Below the pieces are notes generated by a model. The model had not been told where the DNA came from. It ran no database searches and saw only the letters and a list, made by a program, of their open reading frames with translations. A stretch of 17,919 nt of DNA from NCBI GenBank assembly GCA_007127695.1, contig SKYW01000095.1:1-17919 (forward strand), read 5' to 3'. Positions 1 through 7,602 of the stretch are shown here, one piece after another (positions within the stretch are counted from its first letter, which is position 1; each line of letters opens with the position of its first letter). The translations under genes and the position numbers were made by a program. Source of the DNA: Balneolales bacterium. GTDB lineage: Bacteria > Bacteroidota > Rhodothermia > Balneolales > Natronogracilivirgulaceae.

Positions 1-1
1 A

Positions 2-418
2 GATGTCCCGATCTGGCAGCAGTTCTCAAAAGGGGACGAGGATGATGCCGGTGAAACGGGCGGGCAGACGGACGAGGAAAGCCTGGAGGCCGGCGGAGAA
101 ACAGCCGGGGATGACGCAGCCGGGGAAGAGACAGCCGGGGATGACGCAGCCGGGGATGAACCAGTACCAGCAGAAGAGCTTGAAAAAATCCGATCCTACG
201 TCACGGACATGGAGGATGAATTTGTTACCGAGCTTTTTGGCGGGGATGAAGGTGCGTTTCTGGATACCTTAGAACACATTACCCGTCTGTCAGACTGGAA
301 GGAAGCCGGCAGTCACATCAGCCGGGAGGTTTTTGACCGCAATTTGATCGATATTTACTCCGATACCGCCATTTATTTCACTGACCGGATGCAGACCTAT
401 TTTCTGGAACGTGAGTGA
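2..418 (+). CDS. Unrecognised acidic protein, C-terminal part (5' end outside window)
   Basis: The frame is open from the left edge to a TGA at 416-418, so only the last 138 codons are visible. The first half is a low-complexity, strongly acidic Gly/Ala/Asp/Glu/Thr stretch containing two near-identical decapeptides ([10 protein letters not shown] and [10 protein letters not shown]), which looks like a flexible linker. The second half, from about [12 protein letters not shown] to the end, looks like a compact mostly helical domain with motifs such as [11 protein letters not shown] and a C-terminal YFLERE. I do not recognise the family and no catalytic motif is visible. An ATG at 209 lies in the same frame but is probably internal, because the frame continues upstream without a stop. 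The stop overlaps a possible GTG start of the next gene, so the two are probably co-transcribed. Whether the protein belongs functionally with the carboxylase is unknown. Confidence 0.65.
   Translation, partial: DVPIWQQFSKGDEDDAGETGGQTDEESLEAGGETAGDDAAGEETAGDDAAGDEPVPAEELEKIRSYVTDMEDEFVTELFGGDEGAFLDTLEHITRLSDWKEAGSHISREVFDRNLIDIYSDTAIYFTDRMQTYFLERE
101..156 (+). repeat. In-frame 30-bp tandem direct repeat (two copies)
   Basis: The block acagccggggatgacgcagc followed by cgggga occurs at 101-126 and again at 131-156, exactly 30 bp apart. It therefore encodes two 10-residue units without shifting the frame. It sits in the acidic linker of the truncated protein. Period and frame are read directly. 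That copy number may vary between strains is an inference. Confidence 0.85.
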
Positions 419-438
419 ACCGCCAACCTGAGACGGAT

Positions 439-1989
439 ATGAGCCGGAAACGCAAGTTTGAAGAACTGGAGACGTGGAGGGAAAAGTCACAGAAAGGCGG
501 GGGAGCCGCCCGCATCAAAAAACAGCATGATGCCGGCAAGCTTACGGCCAGGGAGCGCATTATGCTGCTGCTTGACAAAGGGAGTTTTGAGGAGCTTGGC
601 GCGCTGGTGCGTCACCGGAGTCATGATTTCGGTCTCGACAAGCAGCGGTACCCCGGTGACGGTGTGGTGACCGGCTTCGGGACGGTGAATGGCCGCCCGG
701 TCTATGTGTACAGTCAGGATTTTACCGTATTCGGGGGGTCGCTCTCGGAAACCCATGCCGAGAAGATCTGCAACATCCTTGATCTGGCCATGAAAAACGG
801 CGTACCGGTCATCGGGCTCAATGACTCAGGCGGCGCCCGCATCCAGGAGGGAGTGGTTTCACTGGGTGGATATGCCGAGGTGTTCTGGCGCAACAGCATG
901 GCGTCCGGCGTGGTTCCGCAGATATCCGCCATCATGGGACCGTGCGCCGGAGGAGCGGTTTACAGTCCGGCCATCACCGACTTTACCTTCATGGTGAAGG
1001 GAACCAGCTTCATGTTTGTCACAGGTCCCAACGTAGTAAAAACGGTCACTCACGAAGAGGTCACCCTGGAGGAGCTCGGCGGTGCGGTGGCGCACAATAC
1101 CAAGTCGGGTGTTGCTCATTTCATGTCGGAAAATGATGCCGAATGTATTGCCGGAATCCGGCACCTGCTTGCCTATCTTCCCTCCAATTGTGAGGAAAAA
1201 ACCCCGATGCCGGCTGGCATACGGCCGGATGAGGATGCCGCTGCGAAGCTGGATGCGCTTGTCCCGGAGAGCCCGAACAAACCGTATGACATGAAAGAGG
1301 TCATTCGCGGTATTGTGGATGGCGGTTCGTTCATGGAGGTACATGCGCACTATGCAGAAAACCTGATTGTCGGATTTGCGCGGATGGATGGGCGCAGTGT
1401 CGGCGTGGTTGCCAATCAGCCGCTCTCGATGGCGGGATGCCTGGACATTGACGGGTCGGTGAAGGGTGCCCGTTTTGTGCGTTTCTGCGACGCGTTCAAT
1501 ATTCCGCTCATTGTATTTGAAGATGTACCGGGATTTTTGCCGGGGACGGACCAGGAGTGGGGCGGGATCATCCGGCATGGAGCCAAACTGCTGTATGCTT
1601 TCTGTGAGGCCACCGTGCCCAAGGTGACCGTGATCACCCGCAAGGCCTATGGCGGCGCCTACGATGTGATGAATTCAAAGCATATCCGCGCCGATTACAA
1701 CATTGCCTGGCCGACGGCGGAAATTGCGGTAATGGGCGTAAAAGGTGCCGTTGAAATCATCTTCCGCAAGGAGATCGCGGAAGCCAAAGATCCGGAAAAG
1801 AAGATGGCGGAACTGGAGTCCAAATATGATGAGCATTTTGCCAATCCATGGCGGGCGGCCGAGCGGGGATATGTTGATGATGTCGTCTATCCCTCTGAAA
1901 CCCGGCAGAAATTGATACGGGCCCTGAATGTAGTCCAGTCAAAAGTAGACCACGTGCCCAGGAAAAAGCACGACAACATGCCGCTGTGA
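439..1989 (+). CDS. pccB: Acyl-CoA carboxylase carboxyltransferase (propionyl-CoA carboxylase beta type)
   Basis: Biotin-dependent carboxyltransferase of about 516 residues, the usual size for PccB/MmdA-type proteins. It moves CO2 from carboxybiotin to an acyl-CoA, most likely propionyl-CoA to methylmalonyl-CoA. The N-terminal crotonase-fold half carries [13 protein letters not shown] (Gly131-Gly132) and [13 protein letters not shown] (Gly171-Gly172). The C-terminal half carries [11 protein letters not shown] (405-415) and [17 protein letters not shown], the second oxyanion-hole region. The Asp in GGAYDVM (residue 409) matches the position I recall as favouring propionyl-CoA in actinobacterial PccB, so PccB is preferred over an acetyl-CoA enzyme. 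Start: the ATG at 439 gives the typical short lead-in before LEELE-like residues. A GTG at 415, overlapping the upstream stop, would add eight residues, and neither has a strong Shine-Dalgarno. No biotin carboxylase or biotin carrier gene is visible. The gene converges on murB with a 7-bp gap. Confidence 0.92.
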   Translation: MSRKRKFEELETWREKSQKGGGAARIKKQHDAGKLTARERIMLLLDKGSFEELGALVRHRSHDFGLDKQRYPGDGVVTGFGTVNGRPVYVYSQDFTVFGGSLSETHAEKICNILDLAMKNGVPVIGLNDSGGARIQEGVVSLGGYAEVFWRNSMASGVVPQISAIMGPCAGGAVYSPAITDFTFMVKGTSFMFVTGPNVVKTVTHEEVTLEELGGAVAHNTKSGVAHFMSENDAECIAGIRHLLAYLPSNCEEKTPMPAGIRPDEDAAAKLDALVPESPNKPYDMKEVIRGIVDGGSFMEVHAHYAENLIVGFARMDGRSVGVVANQPLSMAGCLDIDGSVKGARFVRFCDAFNIPLIVFEDVPGFLPGTDQEWGGIIRHGAKLLYAFCEATVPKVTVITRKAYGGAYDVMNSKHIRADYNIAWPTAEIAVMGVKGAVEIIFRKEIAEAKDPEKKMAELESKYDEHFANPWRAAERGYVDDVVYPSETRQKLIRALNVVQSKVDHVPRKKHDNMPL

Positions 1990-1996
1990 CGGCGGG

Positions 1997-3007
1997 TCAG
2001 ACAAGGTTCACTTCCGGTTCAAGGGTGATCCCGAAACGATCCAGAACTTCTGCGCGTATGGTATCCGCCAAATCCAGGATATCCCTTCCGGTGGCCTTCC
2101 CGTGATTGACCAGGATCAGGGCATGGCGCTCATGCACACCCGCATCCCCAAGTCGTTTCCCCTTGAGGCCGCATTGGTCGATCAGCCAGGCAGCCGGTAT
2201 CTTGATCTGGTTTCCGGCGGGATAGGATGGGATTCCGGGATGCGTCTCACTCAGCTTGAGGAACTGATCCTGTGTGATGACCGGGTTCTTGAAAAAGCTG
2301 CCGGCGTTGCCGGTGACAGCCGGATCGGGCAGTTTTGAGGACCTGATTTTCCGAACTGCCGAACCGATATGCCGGATATCCGGATCCGTGATGCCGTCCG
2401 CTTTGAGCACTTCTTTCAAATTGCCGTACTCAAGGTGCAGCCGGTGCTGTTTGCTGAGTCTCAGCGTGACGGCGGTTATGAGGAATTTGCCTTTCAAATC
2501 CCGTTTAAAGATGCTGTCGCGGTAACCGAACCGGCACATTTCCCGGTCAAAGCGGGTCAGTTCGCCAGTTTTTAGATCCAGGGCATCCAGCGACACGAAG
2601 ACCGAATCCAGTTCCACCCCATAGGCCCCGATGTTCTGGATGGGAGCGGCGCCGGTCTCGCCGGGGATCATGGAGAGGTTTTCGAGTCCGCCCCAGCCCC
2701 GGTCGATGGTATGGTGCACCAGGTCATCCCAATTCACACCGGCTCCTGTTTGCAGGATCACTTCACGGTCATTCTCTGAAAGCACCCTGATACCGGGAAT
2801 GCGGATTTTCATGATGAGCCCGGGAAAGTCCTGCGTGAACAGGGTGTTGCTGCCGCCACCGAGTATGTATCGGGGCTGCTCCAGAAAAATGGCGGTGTCC
2901 ATAAGACGGAGCAGGTCAGCTGTCGAGGATATTTCGGTAAAGAACGCAGCATTCGCATCAATCCGGAACGAATTGTGGGGTTTAAGGGAGACCCATTCCC
3001 GGATCAT
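1997..3007 (-). CDS. murB: UDP-N-acetylmuramate dehydrogenase MurB
   Basis: FAD- and NADPH-dependent enzyme of cytoplasmic peptidoglycan precursor synthesis. It reduces UDP-GlcNAc-enolpyruvate to UDP-MurNAc after MurA. The 336 residues fit the E. coli-type (type I) MurB length. Visible motifs are the FAD-binding YILGGGSNTLF (about 48-58), IPGETGAAPIQNIGAYG (114-130), FGYRDSIFK with the Tyr-Arg pair near 162-163, GNAGSFFKNP with the expected catalytic Ser near 237, the LIDQCGLKG segment, and the terminal LEPEVNLV holding the expected catalytic Glu. Start: the frame stays open to 3283, but the upstream translation is Cys/Arg/Phe-rich and runs across an intergenic tandem repeat, unlike any MurB. 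The ATG at 3007 (MIREWVSLKPHNSF) places the conserved N-terminus correctly. A GTG eight codons upstream (3031) is an alternative. No clear Shine-Dalgarno precedes it. It may be transcribed separately from pckG because a terminator lies between them. Confidence 0.95.
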   Translation of the reverse strand: MIREWVSLKPHNSFRIDANAAFFTEISSTADLLRLMDTAIFLEQPRYILGGGSNTLFTQDFPGLIMKIRIPGIRVLSENDREVILQTGAGVNWDDLVHHTIDRGWGGLENLSMIPGETGAAPIQNIGAYGVELDSVFVSLDALDLKTGELTRFDREMCRFGYRDSIFKRDLKGKFLITAVTLRLSKQHRLHLEYGNLKEVLKADGITDPDIRHIGSAVRKIRSSKLPDPAVTGNAGSFFKNPVITQDQFLKLSETHPGIPSYPAGNQIKIPAAWLIDQCGLKGKRLGDAGVHERHALILVNHGKATGRDILDLADTIRAEVLDRFGITLEPEVNLV

Positions 3008-3181
3008 GATGCTGTTTTTTCGGCTCACGCGTGACACCTGGTATTTGAAAAAAAATGATGCAAAAAGGTAATGAATACCATAGCTAAATACTGCCGGAAT
3101 CGTAATACATATAGAGGCATGATAGCGTTTTGCACAGATAAATCTTCCGTTTTTTCTATTGAAAGGCAGTACGACGACATT

Positions 3182-3228
3182 CCTGAGACCCGGAACCTGC
3201 GCTGCCCTGAGACCCGGAACCTGCACTG
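3182..3228. repeat. Tandem direct repeat, 24-bp period, intergenic
   Basis: The 19-bp block cctgagacccggaacctgc occurs at 3182-3200 and 3206-3224. The similarity runs on for a few bases after each copy (gctg and actg). It lies between murB and the pckG terminator. No further copy was noticed elsewhere in this window. Confidence 0.85.
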
Positions 3229-3260
3229 CGCGCGTCGGATATCGTAATGGCATCAGGCAC

Positions 3261-3296
3261 AAAAAAAAGGGCAGTGAAGTCAACCACTGCCCTTTT
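3261..3296 (-). terminator. Intrinsic terminator of pckG
   Basis: Arms at 3265-3276 and 3285-3296 form a 12-bp perfect inverted repeat (core GGGCAGTG/CACTGCCC) around an 8-nt loop. On the minus strand the stem ends in a run of eight T (the A run at 3261-3268). It lies about 55 bp after the pckG stop and should separate pckG from murB. The other strand also has a short T stretch, so weak bidirectional action is possible. Confidence 0.88.
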
Positions 3297-3349
3297 GCTT
3301 TGGGGGTAATAGCCAGATTTTTTACATCCTCTGGCAGGATCGGGGTTTC

Positions 3350-5188
3350 TTAGAAGCGCTCCGGTTCCATTCCCCATTTGCTCGGGGAACGCCACAGGCT
3401 GGAACGCAGAAGTTCACGCATGAAAAGGAACTCTTTCGGGAGGCGGTCGTACAGCTTGGAGAACAGCTCCTCGTGTCCGAGCACCTCATCTTTCCATATT
3501 TCACTGTCGACAGACATCAGATCGTTGAACTCTTCTTCAGTGAAGTTTTCAAGTCCGCGCCAGTCGATGTCTTTGTAGCGGGGCATCCATCCAAGCGGGC
3601 TTTCCAGAGCGAAAGCTTCTCCGCGGACACGCTCGACGACCCACTTCAGCACGCGCATGTTTTCGCCGAATCCGGGCCAGATGAACTTGCCGTTTTCGTC
3701 CGTGCGGAACCAGTTCACACCGAAGATCCGCGGCGGGTTGGGAAGCTCACGTCCGATCTGCAGCCAGTGGTTGAAGTAGTCGGCCATGTGGTAGCCCATG
3801 AAAGGAAGCATGGCGAACGGGTCGCGACGCACTTTGCCGAGCGTACCGGCGGCGGCGGCGGTCATCTCAGAGCCCATGGTAGCGGCACTGTAGACTCCGA
3901 AGTTCCAGTTTACGGATTGGTAAACCAGGGGTACTGCGTTGCTTCGGCGTCCGCCGAAGATGAAGGCCTTGATCGGCACACCTGCGGGGTCTTCCCACTG
4001 GGGATCGATCGACGGGCACTGCGCAGCAGGCGCCGTGAAGCGTGCATTCGGGTGTGCTGCCGGCTTGCCTGAATTGGGATCGTATTTCTCACCACGCCAG
4101 GTGGTAAGGTTTGACGGAGCCTCTTTGGTCATGCCCTCCCACCATACATCGCCATCATCAGTGAGGGCGCAGTTGGTAAAGATGCTGTTTTTGCTGGCGG
4201 AAGCCATGGCATTCGGATTTGACTTTTCATTGGTGCCTGGAGCCACTCCAAACCATCCTGCTTCGGGGTTGATGGCCCGAAGCTGACCTTCCTTGTCTTT
4301 TTTGATCCATGCGATATCGTCACCGATGGTGGTCACTTTCCAGCCTTCCATCTCTTTCGGAGGAATGAGCATGGCGAAATTGGTCTTGCCACAGGCACTG
4401 GGGAAAGCGGCTGCAACGTATGTTTTCTCCTTCTTGGGAGATTCCACTCCAAGGATCAGCATGTGCTCGGCCAGCCATCCCTCATCACGGGCCATGGTGG
4501 ACGCGATCCGCAGTGCGAAGCACTTCTTGCCAAGCAGGGCGTTACCGCCGTATCCGCTTCCGAAGGACATAATTGAGCGCTCTTCAGGGAAGTGCGTGAT
4601 GTATTTGGTTTTGTTGCAGGGCCAGGGAACATCTTCCTGTCCTTTTTCGAGAGGAGCACCGACAGAGTGGAGGCATTTAACAAATTCGCCGTCTTTGCCA
4701 AGCACGTCCATCACTTTCTTGCCGATGCGGGTCATGATGCGCATGTTGACCACAACATACTCAGAGTCAGTGATTTCAACACCGATGTGAGAGATCGGGG
4801 AGCCGATCGGTCCCATGCTGAACGGGATGACATACATGGTGCGGCCTTTCATGCATCCGTCGTACAGCTTGTTCAGCGTGGCTTTCATCTCATTGGGATC
4901 CATCCAGTTGTTGGTTGGACCGGCGTCTGATTTCCTTTTGCTGCAGATATAGGTGCTCTCTTCCACGCGTGCCACGTCGGAAGGATCCGAAAAGGCGGCA
5001 TAGCTTCCGGGACGCTTTTTCTCATTCAGCTTGGTGAAGGTTCCGCCATCGACCAGAAGCTGACAAAGTCGGTCATACTCCTCCTGGGTTCCATCAGCCC
5101 ACTCTACGTTGTCGGCCTTGGTCAGGGCGGCTGTTTTCTCCACCCATTCAATTAGTTCCTTGTGTTTAACCCACTCAGGATGTTTCAT
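3350..5188 (-). CDS. pckG: Phosphoenolpyruvate carboxykinase (GTP)
   Basis: Cytosolic GTP-dependent PEPCK (EC 4.1.1.32), catalysing oxaloacetate + GTP to PEP + GDP + CO2, the entry step of gluconeogenesis from C4 acids. The 612 residues match the family. The kinase-1a/P-loop reads [14 protein letters not shown] (260-273) and includes the active-site-loop Cys266 typical of GTP enzymes. TIGDDIAW (287-294) is the metal-binding kinase-2 region. DVARVEEST holds the substrate Arg73, [21 protein letters not shown] (209-229) the PEP and Mn-binding region, [15 protein letters not shown] the nucleotide-side loop, and [13 protein letters not shown] a late conserved block. This family differs from the ATP-type PckA. 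The ATG at 5188 is preceded by TGGAGTACTGTT, a good Shine-Dalgarno at normal spacing. It has its own terminator and probably its own promoter. Confidence 0.97.
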   Translation of the reverse strand: MKHPEWVKHKELIEWVEKTAALTKADNVEWADGTQEEYDRLCQLLVDGGTFTKLNEKKRPGSYAAFSDPSDVARVEESTYICSKRKSDAGPTNNWMDPNEMKATLNKLYDGCMKGRTMYVIPFSMGPIGSPISHIGVEITDSEYVVVNMRIMTRIGKKVMDVLGKDGEFVKCLHSVGAPLEKGQEDVPWPCNKTKYITHFPEERSIMSFGSGYGGNALLGKKCFALRIASTMARDEGWLAEHMLILGVESPKKEKTYVAAAFPSACGKTNFAMLIPPKEMEGWKVTTIGDDIAWIKKDKEGQLRAINPEAGWFGVAPGTNEKSNPNAMASASKNSIFTNCALTDDGDVWWEGMTKEAPSNLTTWRGEKYDPNSGKPAAHPNARFTAPAAQCPSIDPQWEDPAGVPIKAFIFGGRRSNAVPLVYQSVNWNFGVYSAATMGSEMTAAAAGTLGKVRRDPFAMLPFMGYHMADYFNHWLQIGRELPNPPRIFGVNWFRTDENGKFIWPGFGENMRVLKWVVERVRGEAFALESPLGWMPRYKDIDWRGLENFTEEEFNDLMSVDSEIWKDEVLGHEELFSKLYDRLPKEFLFMRELLRSSLWRSPSKWGMEPERF

Positions 5189-5531
5189 AACAGTACTCCA
5201 GTGATTAGAGGTTTACAATATCGGCTTGTTTGCCATTATACAAATTCTGTTTCCTTTGGTTTCCGTCAGAAAGCCAGTCGCACTTCCCGTACTGCATGTA
5301 AGTCATTACTGTACTGCGTAAGATAACCGAACAGATTTTTTTTGTGAAATTTTTGTCAGCGAATCAACATCTGATTGATTCATCTATCTTTTTCAAAAAC
5401 AATAATACAGATTGAATTTGAATATCATATTAAGAAAGCGGTTCCACCATTTTTTCTCCCGGGAATTTGAAACATAAATTGGCCAAAACGGGTGGAGACG
5501 GTTTTAACCACGGGTATCAAAATATCGGATT
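5189..5531. promoter_or_regulatory. pckG upstream region, with candidate minus-strand promoter and operator-like repeats
   Basis: This stretch of about 340 bp has no gene. On the minus strand TATAAT occurs at 5240-5235, placing a start site about 40 nt before the pckG ATG. No good -35 box is present 17 bp upstream (GAAACC), so an activator may be needed. About 60-70 bp further upstream lies GTAAGTCATTAC (5298-5309, arms GTAA/TTAC), flanked by two direct copies of GTACTGC (5289-5295 and 5311-5317). A 7-bp-stem hairpin GAATCAA/TTGATTC lies at 5361-5381. No clear terminator for the preceding kinase gene was found. Promoter and operator assignments are inference from motif and position. Confidence 0.4.
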
Positions 5532-6989
5532 TCAAACCGGCAGGTAAACCTTGAACTCGGCACCCCCTTCCTCTACGTTCCACACCCTGATTTTTCCACC
5601 GTGTTTCTGGATGATCTGTTGAGAGATGGAAAGGCCCAGGCCCAGTCCGAAACTGGTATTCTTGTGCTTTGTAGTAAAGTTCGGTTTGAATATCTCCTTG
5701 ATGACAGAAGCAGGGATGCCGGGGCCGCTATCTTTTATGGAAACCCATACGTAGCGTTCATCGTGTCCGCAGGAAATGACCAGCTCTCCCCGGTCCTGCA
5801 TGGCATCACAGGCATTGATGATGATATTTGTCCAGACCTGGTTCACCTCGCCGGTAATGATATCGATCGGAGGGATATCGGAGAAATTGAGGATGACGTC
5901 AATTTTCTTGAGACGGTTTGACAGAAGCAGCAGCGTGTCATTGAGTCCGTCACGGAGATCCGCTTTCTCATACTTGCCCTTGTCCTGCCGGCTGTAACTC
6001 TTCAGGCTGGATACGATTTCGCCGATACGCTTGGTGCTGGATTGCAGGTTCCTCAGGAAATATCCGCTCTCGTAAAAGAGGATCATGCTTTCGAGCTCCG
6101 CGCGGCGTGAAGCATTGGGCTTGTCGCCCATCTGTTCCTTCACAAACGCGAGCGCCTCATCGCTCATGGAGGTCACTTTTCTGAGCAGGCTGCGCGGCAG
6201 TTCTGGGTAAGCCTTTTCCCACTCATTCAGTTTTACCCGCTGCTGGTCGGAATCCCGCAATACGCGGCGCAGGCCAAGCCGGAAAAATTTGTCGTAGTGA
6301 TGTTCCTGGTCCGGGTCGGCCTTGTGGATGATCTCCGGAAGATATTCCAGCAGGTTGTCAGAAGCGCGAAGCATGGCCGCCGCCGGATTGTTGATCTCGT
6401 GGGCGATGCCGGCCACAAGCTGTCCGAGTGTGGCCATTTTTTCCTGGCTGATCAGCCGGTGCTGGGTTTCCTCCAGCTGCTTGAGCGCCTCACGCAAGTG
6501 GTTCCGCTCCCGCTCAAGGGTGTCGTTGATGCTTTCCAGTTCCACGTGGACCGAGACCACATGATGGTAGCGATCGATCAGGTTGCCGATGATCAGCTGC
6601 TGGGCCAGGAGGGCCGCCTCGTCCCGGCTGCGCTGCAGTTCCAGGAAATCCTTCTCCTTCATCTTGATGGCCTTGCAGGGGCTTGCGGCAACGGCCGTTG
6701 TCAGCACCGGCTCCCCGGTCACAAAGGAAATAAGTCCCACGAGTGCGCCCGGACGCAGCCAGTCAACGGTTATATTGCGGCCGGTCTGTGTCTTCTTCGA
6801 CAGCTGCACCGTTCCCTCCAGAAGGATGAAGACCGATTCATTGAAATCCCCCTCGCTGAAAAACTGGTCATCCTTGTCAAAATCCAGCACTTCCACGTCA
6901 AAAGCACCGGATGCCTGGAGATACTTGGCAATCTGCTTGGTGATGCGGGTGGGGTCCTGGAGCCAGTTTTTGGCAAAGTTCAATATCAT
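5532..6989 (-). CDS. Soluble sensor histidine kinase with N-terminal cNMP-binding-like domain
   Basis: No transmembrane segment is visible, so this is a cytoplasmic kinase. Residues about 20-135 form a CRP/cyclic-nucleotide-binding-like beta-roll (QFFSEGDFNESVFILLEGTV, then PGALVGLISFVTGEP), but the Glu and Arg of the usual phosphate-binding cassette are not present. Residues about 140-185 are predicted coiled coil. The phosphoacceptor motif LVAGIAHEINNPAAA places His at 197. The second dimerisation helix (RIGEIVSSLKSYSR) starts only near 321, so about 100 residues are inserted in the DHp hairpin. The ATPase domain has an N box (NQVWTNIIINACDAM, 383-397), G1 DSGPGIP (420-426), an F-box-like IFKPNFTTK and G2 GLGLGLS. 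AGGATACCGAC before the ATG gives a good Shine-Dalgarno. It follows the response regulator by 79 bp on the same strand, its likely partner. Confidence 0.92.
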   Translation of the reverse strand: MILNFAKNWLQDPTRITKQIAKYLQASGAFDVEVLDFDKDDQFFSEGDFNESVFILLEGTVQLSKKTQTGRNITVDWLRPGALVGLISFVTGEPVLTTAVAASPCKAIKMKEKDFLELQRSRDEAALLAQQLIIGNLIDRYHHVVSVHVELESINDTLERERNHLREALKQLEETQHRLISQEKMATLGQLVAGIAHEINNPAAAMLRASDNLLEYLPEIIHKADPDQEHHYDKFFRLGLRRVLRDSDQQRVKLNEWEKAYPELPRSLLRKVTSMSDEALAFVKEQMGDKPNASRRAELESMILFYESGYFLRNLQSSTKRIGEIVSSLKSYSRQDKGKYEKADLRDGLNDTLLLLSNRLKKIDVILNFSDIPPIDIITGEVNQVWTNIIINACDAMQDRGELVISCGHDERYVWVSIKDSGPGIPASVIKEIFKPNFTTKHKNTSFGLGLGLSISQQIIQKHGGKIRVWNVEEGGAEFKVYLPV

Positions 6990-7068
6990 GGTCGGTATCC
7001 TGAAAAAATCGGATGGTTCTTCATTCAGAAGCTAACGGAGTCTGGTCCGTTGTCACGCTTCATTGAAG

Positions 7069-7572
7069 TTACTCGTCACTGATGCTTCTGCGGGTACGGA
7101 TGGATTCCGAGAGCTTCTCGGCATCAAGCGTGATCATGTACGGCAGAATATCTTCCTCCTGCTCAATTACGAAATCGGTCAGCAGATTGACGGCCACTTC
7201 CAGAAGCTCTTCCCTGGTCCATGGCTTGGGGATGTAGTGGTGCAAACGGGCTTCGTTCAGTGCCCTGACCGTATCGTCCAGGCCGGCCTGTCCGGTAAGC
7301 AGCACTTTGCGGGAATCATGGGTCCGCTCGTCTTTATGCAGCTCGATGAGCAGCTCCACGCCATTATCCCCCGGAAGGATATGGTCGCAGAGGATCAGGC
7401 CGACCTTTTTGCCATCATCCAGGAGCTTTTCGATCACTTCACGGGCCTCCTCGGCGCTGTTGGCTGTTTCAACCGGAAACTGCTCTTCCAGCTTTTCAAG
7501 GTCCCGGACGACCGCATCCAGCACTTCCTGTTCATCTTCGATGCAGAGGATATAGATATCGGATCTTTCCAT
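7069..7572 (-). CDS. Single-domain response regulator (receiver only)
   Basis: CheY-like receiver of 167 residues. The acidic pocket is Glu12-Asp13 (CIEDEQE), the phosphoacceptor is Asp63 (LILCDHILPG), the switch Thr is Thr93 (LLTGQAG) and the conserved Lys is Lys116 (YIPKPWT). All canonical residues are present, so it should be phosphorylated. After the receiver there are only about 45 residues (helical, ending RTRRSISDE), with no DNA-binding or enzymatic output domain, so it probably acts through protein interaction or as a phosphorelay intermediate. It sits 30 bp after the DASS transporter gene and 79 bp before the histidine kinase, all on the minus strand, which suggests co-transcription and a cognate pair. 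No clear Shine-Dalgarno precedes the ATG. Confidence 0.93.
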   Translation of the reverse strand: MERSDIYILCIEDEQEVLDAVVRDLEKLEEQFPVETANSAEEAREVIEKLLDDGKKVGLILCDHILPGDNGVELLIELHKDERTHDSRKVLLTGQAGLDDTVRALNEARLHHYIPKPWTREELLEVAVNLLTDFVIEQEEDILPYMITLDAEKLSESIRTRRSISDE

Positions 7573-7602
7573 AGGGCAGTGTTAATGGTATCGCTGTTGA
7601 GG

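Larger units (their letters stand above)
3008..3349. other. Intergenic spacer between pckG and murB
   Basis: This stretch of about 340 bp has no supportable gene. Reading from pckG towards murB on the minus strand, it holds the pckG terminator (3261-3296), a 24-bp-period tandem repeat (3182-3228), and then an AT-richer leader before murB in which I could not identify a convincing sigma-70 or Bacteroidota-type promoter. Frames that stay open across it have no recognisable protein signature. Confidence 0.6.

Noticed and set aside
101..156. Possible CRISPR or minisatellite array
   Set aside because: There are only two copies, in frame within a coding sequence, with a spacer of four bases. It is a protein linker repeat.
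3008..3283. In-frame extension of murB by 92 codons
   Set aside because: It crosses the intergenic tandem repeat and AT-rich leader, has no similarity to the MurB N-terminus and makes the protein far longer than the family. The ATG at 3007 fits better.
3473..4072. Plus-strand frame (199 codons) opposite pckG
   Set aside because: It lies fully within a confidently assigned gene on the other strand and has no domain signature.
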